Shown here: positions 1-6,739 of the stretch, piece after piece
Numbering within the stretch: the stretch's first letter is position 1
How the letters are laid out: every line of letters starts with the position of its first letter
NCBI GenBank assembly: GCA_049587755.1
Contig: JBAVEN010000081.1
Coordinates: forward strand, 20,016-84,015
DNA length: 64,000 nucleotides
Source of the DNA: Bog-375 sp049587755
Lineage (GTDB): Bacteria > Acidobacteriota > Terriglobia > Bryobacterales > Bryobacteraceae
Reading direction: 5' to 3'
Translations under genes and position numbers: made by a program
The notes under the pieces: model-generated
What the model saw: the letters and a program-made list of their open reading frames with translations, nothing else
The model's database searches: none
Told to the model about the DNA's origin: nothing

Positions 1-1335
1 ACCGCATAGCCGGGGGCGGCCAGGATGTGCGCCTCAAGGGGAAACTCGTAGCCGAACATGGTTCGCGGCTCGCCGGAAACTTCGACGATCAACGGCAGCT
101 TGCGCTCGCGGTCCGCGTTGGGCGGCCAAATCATCCAACCCTGCACGGTGTTGCCGGCCGACTCGAAATGGATTTCTTCCACCTCGCCGGTATCGCGCTG
201 CGCGAGCAGCGGTTGGTTGGGTGCATCCAGCGTGGCGACGCCGCCCGGCAGGTCCACCGCGAACGCCACCAGCCCGCCGCCCTCGGTGGCCGTGGAACGA
301 ACGGCAACGGCGCGGCCGTTGTCGGCGAGCGAGAACCACTCGAGGCGCTCCTGGCGGTTCGTCACCTGCCGCACGGCGCCATCGCGGTGGGCGGCGTAAA
401 CGCCGGTGGCGCCCTGGTTGTCAGCCAGAAAATACACGACGCGCGAATCTGAGCTCCATTGCGGATGGCGGGCGTCCCGGTCGAGCAGGCCGCCGAGCAC
501 CTTGCGGTGCTCGCCATTTCGTCCCATCACGCACAACTTGCGTACGGAGTAGAAGGCCGGCGGGGATTCGGTGCAAATCCATGCGATGCGGGCGCCATCG
601 GGCGAGGGCAGCGGATCTTCGTTGACGCCGGGGCCCTCGCTGAGACGGTGGGTTTCGCCATCGGCCACGCGCATGGCATAGATTTGCGGGACTTCGGCGG
701 GTCGGGCGGCAGCAACCAGTATCCGGTCGCCTGCGGGCATCCACGCCGGTTCGCCGCGCAGGGTGAAGCCTCCGCGGGAAAGCTGCCGCGGCGCGCCGCC
801 CTCCACGCCAACCAGGAATAACTCTACATCGGGCAGCGGTGGGCGCAGCATGGGAAGCAACTCAGGTGGCGCCCACGACGACGATGCGGCGGCGGGCGGT
901 GCGCCTGTGGCCGTGAACGCAATGGATTGCCCGTCCGGCGACCAAGCCAGTGCAAGGGGTGTATAGCCGCCGGTGGCCACTACGGAAGACTGGCCGCCGG
1001 CCAGCGGCACGATGTGGATGTTGCGCCCGCCATCGCGATCCGACAGAAAAGCGATGCGGCCGCCATCCGGCGACCATCGCGGCGCCCGGTCCCTCCACGG
1101 CCCATCGGTGAGCGCACGCGGTTGCCCGCTGTCGATAGATGCGATGCGCAGGTTGGCGCGGACGGCAGCGGCAGGGCGGTCATTCCAGCGTTCCAGGTAA
1201 ACCACCACCTGCCCATCCGGGGAGATGCGCGGATCCTCCAAGGTGCGCCAGGCCCACAGGTCGGCCGGCGCGAAGGGCGCGCGGGCGAACGACGCAGCGG
1301 CCAGCGCCAGCCAGGAAATGACACACCCGATACGC
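1..1335 (-). CDS. S9-family prolyl oligopeptidase-like peptidase, N-terminal part (cut by window edge)
   Basis: The frame is open from an ATG at 1335 to base 1, giving 445 residues with no stop, so the gene continues off the left edge. The protein starts with an export signal (MRIGCVISWLALAAASFARA), then repeated beta-propeller blades with TolB/WD40-like motifs such as 'RWSPDGGRIAFLSDRDGG' and 'AWSPDGQSIAFTA'. It then enters the hinge that precedes an alpha/beta hydrolase domain ('KLPLIVEVSGEP'). In S9C dipeptidyl/acylaminoacyl peptidases the propeller restricts access to a Ser-Asp-His site at the C-terminus; that site lies outside the window, so activity cannot be judged. The position usually occupied by 'HGGP' reads 'VSGEP', which is unusual. 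A -10 box 5 bases before the ATG supports this start. Confidence 0.8.
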
Positions 1336-1340
1336 ATCCG

Positions 1341-1346
1341 TGAAGA
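1341..1346 (-). promoter_or_regulatory. -10 box of a leaderless-type promoter for the S9 peptidase
   Basis: TATCTT on the minus strand ends 5 bases before the ATG at 1335, so transcription would begin at or next to the start codon. No Shine-Dalgarno sequence is present. Inferred from spacing only. Confidence 0.4.
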
Positions 1347-1405
1347 TACAGTCTCGCACGGCGGGGCATGCCTTAGCTTGCTGAAAAACGCCAATAAGGA
1401 TGACA

Positions 1406-1469
1406 GCCACAGATAAACAGCGATGAACACAGATTCAAAAGAGTAGGCTCATCCGTGTTCATCAGTGGC
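1406..1469. repeat. Dispersed inverted repeat, copy 1 (degenerate)
   Basis: The left arm at 1406-1434 (gccacagataaac...gaacacagat) faces a shorter right arm at 1451-1469 (atccgtgttcatcagtggc). The arms are built from the same words as copy 2 at 2500-2590, but the right arm lacks about 10 bases. It lies between two genes. The '(A/G)TGAACAC(A/G)GAT' vocabulary belongs to an intergenic repeat family I recall from Acidobacteria, Planctomycetes and Verrucomicrobia. Confidence 0.75.
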
Positions 1470-1563
1470 TTCAAGATCTCTTTTCAGCGGCCTGTCTAGC
1501 CTGCCCGCCATCCTCTGCCACAGCCGCCAGCCTCGCTCATGCACGAGGCTCCCGTAATACTTT

Positions 1564-2448
1564 TTGGATGATTCGGAGGGCAAGTTAAAGCATGCTCCAC
1601 CCGCAAACATTTTCTTGGCATCCTGTTTTGGGTGGTTTCGGTGTATTCTGAAGTTCGGGAGGCGCGACACGGTCAAATTCTGCGTGCTGGCGAGCGGCAG
1701 CTCGGGGAACGCCGCGCTGGTGGCGACCGGGAGAACGCGCATCCTGCTGGACGCCGGCCTGAGCATGCGCGAGCTGGGGCGGCGGCTGGCGGCCATTGGC
1801 GAGCAGCTTGCGGAAATCGACGCCATCCTCATCACCCATGAGCACTCCGACCACGTGGCCGGGCTGCCGGTGCTGGCGCGCAATCGCGGCGTCCGGGCGG
1901 TGATTTACATGACGCGGCTGACAGCGCCCACCATCGACTGGGGCGAGAAGCCGCCGGCGCGCCTGGAAACATTTCAAGCCGGCGCCGCGTTTTCGATCGG
2001 CGACGTGGAAGTGGAAAGCTTCGGCATTCCACACGATGCAGCGGACCCGGTGGGCTTCGCGTTTACCGCCGAGGGCGTGCGCATCGGCGTGGCTACCGAC
2101 CTCGGCTATGTTCCCGAATCGGTCAAGTTTCATTTGCGGCGCACCGACCTGCTGCTGCTCGAGGCCAACCACGATCTCGACATGTTGAAAGTCGGGCCGT
2201 ACCCGTGGAGCGTGAAACAGCGGGTGATGAGCCGCGTCGGGCACCTTTCGAACCTGAGCATGTCGGACTTCCTGGAACACGACCTGGACGCCGCGACCGC
2301 GCACCTGGTGCTCGGCCATTTGAGCCAGCAAAACAATCATCCTGAGATCGTGCGCATGGTGGGCCGGCAGGCGCTGGACAGCCGCGGCCTGGGCGCGCGC
2401 CTGGAGATTGCCTCGCAGCACCGGCCGTCGGAGATTTATCAGTTTTAG
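1564..2448 (+). CDS. WalJ/YycJ-like metallo-beta-lactamase-fold hydrolase
   Basis: This is an MBL-fold phosphodiesterase-type protein. The metal-binding motif THEHSDH is intact, followed by a second conserved block around GIPHDAADPVGF, 'ATDLGYV', 'LLLEANHD' and 'LGHLSQQNNHPE', the set expected for the YycJ/WalJ group. Members act as exonuclease-like hydrolases linked to cell-wall or DNA maintenance; substrate here is unknown. The start is uncertain. The ATG at 1564 adds 35 residues without family resemblance, whereas the conserved N-terminus (VKFCVLASGSSGNA) begins at 1672. A good ribosome-binding site, GGGAGG at 1657-1662, sits 6 bases before an ACG at 1669, so initiation at ACG is possible; a TTG at 1615 is another option. 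It lies between the two dispersed repeats and upstream of purB. Confidence 0.88.
   Translation: MDDSEGKLKHAPPANIFLASCFGWFRCILKFGRRDTVKFCVLASGSSGNAALVATGRTRILLDAGLSMRELGRRLAAIGEQLAEIDAILITHEHSDHVAGLPVLARNRGVRAVIYMTRLTAPTIDWGEKPPARLETFQAGAAFSIGDVEVESFGIPHDAADPVGFAFTAEGVRIGVATDLGYVPESVKFHLRRTDLLLLEANHDLDMLKVGPYPWSVKQRVMSRVGHLSNLSMSDFLEHDLDAATAHLVLGHLSQQNNHPEIVRMVGRQALDSRGLGARLEIASQHRPSEIYQF
1657..1671 (+). promoter_or_regulatory. Ribosome-binding site pointing to a possible ACG start
   Basis: GGGAGG (1657-1662), six bases, then ACG (1669-1671), exactly where family members have their initiator Met before 'KFCVLASGSSGN'. No ATG, GTG or TTG is in frame between 1618 and 1671. Confidence 0.45.
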
Positions 2449-2499
2449 GAGTGCGGAAAGGTTTGGCTGCCTGCCCTGCGCAGCCTTGCAGGAGTATTG

Positions 2500-2590
2500 G
2501 CCGCAGATGAACACAGATAAACACAGATAGAAAACAATGACTTGATGGTTTTGGGTTTCTAATCCGTGTTCATCTGTGTTCATCTGTGGC
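2500..2590. repeat. Dispersed inverted repeat, copy 2 (near-perfect 29-base arms)
   Basis: The left arm 2500-2528 (gccgcagatgaacacagata...) and right arm 2562-2590 are reverse complements apart from about three mismatches, around a 33-base loop. Read through, the arms translate to the typical junk peptides 'MNTDEHG' and 'MFICVHLRP'. Inside each arm the words 'gaacacagat' and 'aaacacagat' form an internal direct repeat. It occupies most of the gap between the MBL gene and purB and could act as a bidirectional hairpin. Confidence 0.85.
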
Positions 2591-2631
2591 TCCCATGAAT
2601 TTCGCGTTTTGGATCGGAGCACTGGGACGAC

Positions 2632-3948
2632 ATGATTGCGCGCTACACGCGGCCCGCGATGGGCCGGATCTGGAGCGACCAGAACAAGTTTCAACAATGG
2701 CTGGAAGTGGAGCTGGCGGCCTCGGAGGCACTGGCGGAGCTGGGCGTGGTCCCAGCCGAGGCGGCGCGCCTGCTGCGCGTTCACGCCGGCTTCGACGTGG
2801 CCCGCATTCTGGAAATTGAGCGCGAGGTGAGGCACGACGTGATCGCCTTCACCACCGCGGTGGCGGAGGGCATGAAGCAGGCCGGCCATGCCGAGGCCTC
2901 GCGCTGGCTGCATTACGGGCTGACGTCGAACGACGTGGTGGATACCGCGCAGGCGCTGCTCCTGGGGCAATCGGCGGCGATCCTCCAAGGCGATTTGGAA
3001 TCGCTGCGGCTGGTCTTGAAGCGGCGGGCGCTGGAATTTCGCCGCACCATACAGGTGGGCCGCACGCACGGCGTGCACGCCGAGCCGATTACGTTCGGAC
3101 TGAAACTGGCCATCTGGTACGAAGAGACCGGGCGCAACTTGAAACGCCTCGCCGCTGCCTCCGAGGATTTGCGGGTCGGCAAGACCTCGGGTGCGGTCGG
3201 CACCTTCGCCCACATCGGCCCGGAAGTGGAGGAACAGATCTGTGCGCGGCTCGGGCTGGAGGCTGCGCCGGTAACCTCGCAGGTGATCCAGCGCGACCGG
3301 CACGCGGCTTTCATCGCCGCGCTGGCGCTTACCACCGCGCTCTGCGAGAAAATCGCGCTCGAAGTGCGCCATTTGCAGCGCACCGAGGTGCGCGAAGCCG
3401 AGGAATACTTCGCGCGCGGCCAAAAGGGCAGCTCGGCCATGCCGCACAAGCGCAACCCGGTGACCTGCGAGCAGATTTGCGGCCTGGCGCGGGTGGTGCG
3501 CGCCAACGTGCAGGCAGCGCTTGAGGATGTCGCCCTGTGGCACGAACGCGACATATCGCATTCCTCGGTAGAACGCGTGATCCTGGTGGATTCCTGCGTC
3601 CTCACGGATTATCTGCTCGATAAGACGGTGAGCCTGGTGGACAAGCTGCTGGTCTATCCGGAACGCATGCGGCGCAACCTGGAGCTGACCCGCGGGCTGG
3701 TGTTTTCCGGGCAGCTTCTGCTCGATCTCGCCGCCGCCGGAATGCTGCGCGAGCAGGCCTACCGCACCGTGCAAGCCCACGCCATGCGCGCCTGGGAAGA
3801 GGAATCGGACTTCCGCGCCGCCGTTGAGGCCGACCCGGAGATCCGCGCCGTGCTGACACCGGAGCAGATCGCCGAAGCATTCTCGCTCGACCGCCAGTTA
3901 CGCAATGTAGATAAGATCTTCGACCGGGTGTTCCCGGAAGCGGAGTAG
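2632..3948 (+). CDS. purB: Adenylosuccinate lyase
   Basis: PurB cleaves SAICAR to AICAR and adenylosuccinate to AMP, releasing fumarate, in purine synthesis. The 438-residue length is normal for the short bacterial form. The fumarase/aspartase-superfamily signatures are all visible: 'YGLTSNDVVDTAQ' near residue 90, the general-acid region 'GRTHGVHAEPITFG' near 142, and the signature loop 'GSSAMPHKRNPVT' near 265 that carries the catalytic serine. It starts MIARYTRPAMGRIWSD, as relatives do; 'GGGACGAC' precedes the ATG. It stands apart from other purine genes in this window and lies just after a dispersed inverted repeat. Confidence 0.96.
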   Translation: MIARYTRPAMGRIWSDQNKFQQWLEVELAASEALAELGVVPAEAARLLRVHAGFDVARILEIEREVRHDVIAFTTAVAEGMKQAGHAEASRWLHYGLTSNDVVDTAQALLLGQSAAILQGDLESLRLVLKRRALEFRRTIQVGRTHGVHAEPITFGLKLAIWYEETGRNLKRLAAASEDLRVGKTSGAVGTFAHIGPEVEEQICARLGLEAAPVTSQVIQRDRHAAFIAALALTTALCEKIALEVRHLQRTEVREAEEYFARGQKGSSAMPHKRNPVTCEQICGLARVVRANVQAALEDVALWHERDISHSSVERVILVDSCVLTDYLLDKTVSLVDKLLVYPERMRRNLELTRGLVFSGQLLLDLAAAGMLREQAYRTVQAHAMRAWEEESDFRAAVEADPEIRAVLTPEQIAEAFSLDRQLRNVDKIFDRVFPEAE

Positions 3949-4010
3949 GGGACACAAATGGAGATTGGAAAATGCGTTGGGACCCCTTTTGCCATGACCT
4001 CGTTTTGCCG

Positions 4011-4038
4011 CCGACTCCTTTTCTCCGACTCCTTTTCT
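4011..4038 (+). repeat. Two tandem copies of a 14-base pyrimidine-rich unit
   Basis: CCGACTCCTTTTCT occurs twice back to back, followed by further CT-rich sequence to about 4046. It lies between purB and the lower-GC patch. Function unknown; it could simply be slippage. Confidence 0.7.
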
Positions 4039-4126
4039 CCCTCTCCAGCTCCGCGACAATGCCGATAATGCAACGCATCACTTCATGACGGATTTGTGCG
4101 ATTCTGAGGTGATGAAGATGGCCTAA

Positions 4127-5251
4127 ATGCCAGAAAACGACTCCGACTTGCGGTACTGCGCCACCGCTACGATTGACCTGCTCGGGTTCTCTGCACACTT
4201 GGAGGCCGGGAGCAATGACGTGCGTACGACGATCGGCCGAGAGGCGATCACACGACTTCAGACCCTGGAGGAGGGGCTTCGGCTTCTTGACCTCGAACTG
4301 AATGCCGTGCCAAGTGCATATCCGAAAGAGGTCTCCTATCACCGAATCAATGACGCTATTATCCTCAATGTTGACCTTCCAGACTTCATCAGGCCGGCAG
4401 TGGGCAAGACGTGGAAGACCGGCTTCTCTCCGAATGACATCTCAAGCCACTTCGACCTGAGCCTCTACCTGGCCGGAGAGGACGGCGCAGAACGATTCGC
4501 CGCTGAGTTTAAGGCTCGACTCCAGGCAAACGTCGAGGACCTGACCAAGTTCATCGGTTTGGTGGCGCGCGTCCATGAGTTCATTAGCGCGCAAGAGCAC
4601 AAGCGTGCATTCCCAGGGGCCAAGACGATCTGCGTGACCGGTTTTCGGCGGCGCTTTCAACGATCGGATGGACGCGAGGATACGCTAGCTGCGAACTTCT
4701 CGTTTGCAAATGCGACCGTTGCCAACCGCTCACTCCATGGCGCCCGCTTTTTCGTCGACGACGCTATTCCTCGGCTCGTTTCCGTAAGTGGATTCGCATC
4801 GAACATCGTTCGGTACGCGTGCTTGGTTAGTCATGTAAAAGAATTTGATCCAGTCGCGGAGCATCGCGAGGAATTGCGTCTGGATACTGAGAGCGTGCTT
4901 TCGACCCCTCAACGCATGGAGCTATTTCGGCGGACGTTCGTTTTTCGCGAAATGAGTGCCGCTCCGTTGGCGTACCTTCAGTCACTTTGCATGTTGTCTG
5001 AATACCTGACCGGGACGAGAGAACCGGTCGAGTCCCCATTCGCGCGGTTTTTCGCTCCGACCCTCAAGTGGATCCAGACCGGCCCAGACCTTGCGGCTCT
5101 GCAGGCAGGGACGCTGCCGCTACCCGCGGTTTTAAGGAACGACATCTCTGCGGATATCCGAATTGCCCCCGAGATGCTCGCGTTCGGCTCGTCCACCACG
5201 TGGAAAGCAAAGATGCGGGATGATCCCTTTTGGGCACCGCTCATGAGGTAA
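4127..5251 (+). CDS. Unknown protein, possible degenerate nucleotidyl-cyclase-like fold
   Basis: 374 residues with no export signal and no clear family. The order of elements resembles class III cyclase-like domains. A first strand 'ATIDLLGFSAHL' (residues about 12-23) fits the 'iDilGFs' motif, a hairpin 'HRINDAIILNV' (about 67-77) fits the second metal aspartate, and a later segment 'GREDTLAANFSFANATVANRS' followed by 'HGARFFVDDAI' fits the RG...G..a..A..e pattern of such domains. Catalytic residues of true adenylate or guanylate cyclases are not convincingly all present. Base composition is lower in GC than the neighbours, as for the two genes that follow on the opposite strand, suggesting acquired DNA. 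Start ATG follows 'GATGGCCTAA' with no strong ribosome site. Function unassigned. Confidence 0.7.
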   Translation: MPENDSDLRYCATATIDLLGFSAHLEAGSNDVRTTIGREAITRLQTLEEGLRLLDLELNAVPSAYPKEVSYHRINDAIILNVDLPDFIRPAVGKTWKTGFSPNDISSHFDLSLYLAGEDGAERFAAEFKARLQANVEDLTKFIGLVARVHEFISAQEHKRAFPGAKTICVTGFRRRFQRSDGREDTLAANFSFANATVANRSLHGARFFVDDAIPRLVSVSGFASNIVRYACLVSHVKEFDPVAEHREELRLDTESVLSTPQRMELFRRTFVFREMSAAPLAYLQSLCMLSEYLTGTREPVESPFARFFAPTLKWIQTGPDLAALQAGTLPLPAVLRNDISADIRIAPEMLAFGSSTTWKAKMRDDPFWAPLMR

Positions 5252-5344
5252 ACGCGTCATACGCATTTTCTTCCTCCCCGCGGGCCGGTACTCCCCGAGC
5301 GCCGATCGCCGTACCAGCCTTCAACTACGTTCGGGACATCTTCT

Positions 5345-6238
5345 TCAAAACTTGGGAGGGCCTGAGATTTGGTGAACGAATTTCGAGATCAGGTTGCTTG
5401 GATCTGCCCGCTTCAACTTGAGTGTTGCGACGACCTTCATGGCACCGGCGAAGCTGAACGTCACCGTGCCCTCCATCATGTTGCCTGTGGTCGCATCAAA
5501 GCTCTTGCAGGGTCCCAGTGTTTTCCTCACCCCCTTAAACCACTCAGCCAGCCCCTCTGAAGGGGTTTTGTTCGCGTCTGCAGGGCATGTCTTCAGATAC
5601 TCTTTATCGAAGGTCTGTTCGAGCGAGGCTCCGGTGACGTCTTTCCTAAACCAATCCGCCATCTTTCTAGCAACAAAGAACAGGGGAGACTGATTTATGG
5701 AAGTCTTGCGTTTCACCCCCTTGATCGAGGAAAAGTTGAAGTTGCCCACGCATAGCTTGGTTGTATAGTCGTACGCAAACACCTCCTGTTTCGGACCGCT
5801 GAGCTTGAGGTCTCCCCCCGTTGGGAGGAGGTTCTCCCACTGGAGGTCGCCAACTATTGTCACGCCACCGCCTGTCAGTTCACTGCGGATGTCCTGGAAG
5901 GTGCGTGAATCTCCGAAGGTTATGAGGATGTTGACGTCGGCATTGGTACCCGTCTCTTTCCGCATGCTTTGGAGCGCTGCCAGCATTTCTCTGACCATTC
6001 TCCTGGCGTTGAGCTTGTAAGACGCGTCGGTGTAATCGTCATCCCCATCGCCCCAACCCATCGGGACGTGGCCTCCCACCATGACCCCATCCGCGCAAAG
6101 GATCGCGATGGCCGTGCAACTGTCGACGTGGGGGAAAAATATTATGTCATCCTTCGAAACCACGTGCTTGTAGGCGGCATACTGCAATGGATTGCCCGCC
6201 ACCTCACTGGGTGCTACACAATTGTAAGTTTGTCCCAT
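5345..6238 (-). CDS. Unknown cytosolic protein with a CheD-like Cys/His motif (possible deamidase fold)
   Basis: 297 residues without signal peptide or membrane segment. I recognise no family at full length. Residues 38-57 read 'VDSCTAIAILCADGVMVGGH'. In CheD-type deamidases the nucleophilic Cys sits in '(L)GSC' and the catalytic His follows about 17 residues on after a glycine pair; here Cys41 and His57 are 16 apart with 'GG' just before the His. Further on, 'NILITFGDSR...GGGVTIVGD' resembles the 'FGGA...I.I...D.GG' half of CheD. Toxin deamidases share this compact Cys-His arrangement. A ribosome site (AGGAG) precedes the ATG, and the gene starts 14 bases after the stop of the small Stv-like gene, so the two are probably co-transcribed. 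The C-terminal 100 residues are unassigned. Confidence 0.7.
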   Translation of the reverse strand: MGQTYNCVAPSEVAGNPLQYAAYKHVVSKDDIIFFPHVDSCTAIAILCADGVMVGGHVPMGWGDGDDDYTDASYKLNARRMVREMLAALQSMRKETGTNADVNILITFGDSRTFQDIRSELTGGGVTIVGDLQWENLLPTGGDLKLSGPKQEVFAYDYTTKLCVGNFNFSSIKGVKRKTSINQSPLFFVARKMADWFRKDVTGASLEQTFDKEYLKTCPADANKTPSEGLAEWFKGVRKTLGPCKSFDATTGNMMEGTVTFSFAGAMKVVATLKLKRADPSNLISKFVHQISGPPKF

Positions 6239-6252
6239 AGTTGCGATGACTC

Positions 6253-6495
6253 CTAACTATAAGCCTTGTATTCAGGGTCGTCTGGAAACACGCGCATATT
6301 CGGGCAGGTCTTGAAGGGCCTGCACTCCTGCCGCACCGGTCCGGTGAAGGTGCCCTGGATCAGCTTGAAAACGTCATTGCTATTCATCCACTTCGAGTTC
6401 TGCGTATAGAACTTCATTGTGGTGTTTGCCGGGAGTGTGACATAGCCGTCCTTCACTTGCCACGCCCCATGTCCACAGATGAAAATGGTCGCCAC
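6253..6495 (-). CDS. Small Stv-like protein (GHG motif), GTG start
   Basis: 80 residues beginning MATIFICGHGAW, then 'GYVTLPANTTMKFYTQNS'. The pattern of a strand ending in (S/C)GHG followed by '(V)P.GT...FY' matches my memory of the Stv-like 'putative adhesin' family; this is recollection, not a search. The GTG at 6495 is chosen because GGAGG lies 6 bases upstream; a longer reading from an ATG at 6570 would add 25 residues with no family resemblance. It has three further Cys residues in a short tail ('ECRPFKTCPNM'). The next gene starts 14 bases after its stop on the same strand, suggesting a two-gene operon. His9 in GHG could be catalytic or structural. Confidence 0.6.
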   Translation of the reverse strand: MATIFICGHGAWQVKDGYVTLPANTTMKFYTQNSKWMNSNDVFKLIQGTFTGPVRQECRPFKTCPNMRVFPDDPEYKAYS

Positions 6496-6575
6496 GAAGT
6501 GCCTCCATTCGGAGTAGAGGATATCACAATCTGAAACAAACCAGCGTCCGCCCTGTACGCCGGCGCTCACGCTAC

Positions 6576-6665
6576 ATCGTGTGGTACGCTTGGGGCGAAT
6601 GCGCGCTGTTTTGGCCCCTCGGCGCCGCCTCGGCGGCCCTTATCCGGGCCCGGAAGGCCACAATC
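6576..6665 (+). pseudogene. Decayed duplicate of the 5' end of the S1/P1 nuclease gene
   Basis: This stretch aligns with 8394-8491, covering the promoter box TACGCT, the start codon and the signal-peptide region of the nuclease. Shared words include 'tacgcttggggcgaatgcgc' against 'tacgcttggtgcgaatgcgc' and 'gggcccggaaggccac' in both. A net 9-base deletion and several changes alter the signal peptide. The mature N-terminus WGPEGH becomes PGPEGH, losing the zinc-binding Trp, and the frame ends at TGA 6683-6685 after 28 residues. The intact copy lies on the other side of the AAA ATPase gene. Confidence 0.75.
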
Positions 6666-6739
6666 CAGACAAAAGAGGCCAGTGACGCGTCTTCCTAACG
6701 ACAGGTTGTTTCCCGCCCAAGCGCGGTAGCGATTCTTTT

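Noticed and set aside
1585..3780. A 731-codon minus-strand open frame opposite the MBL gene and purB
   Set aside because: It is antisense to two well-identified genes, runs through the inverted repeat and has no family motif; long antisense frames are common in GC-rich DNA.
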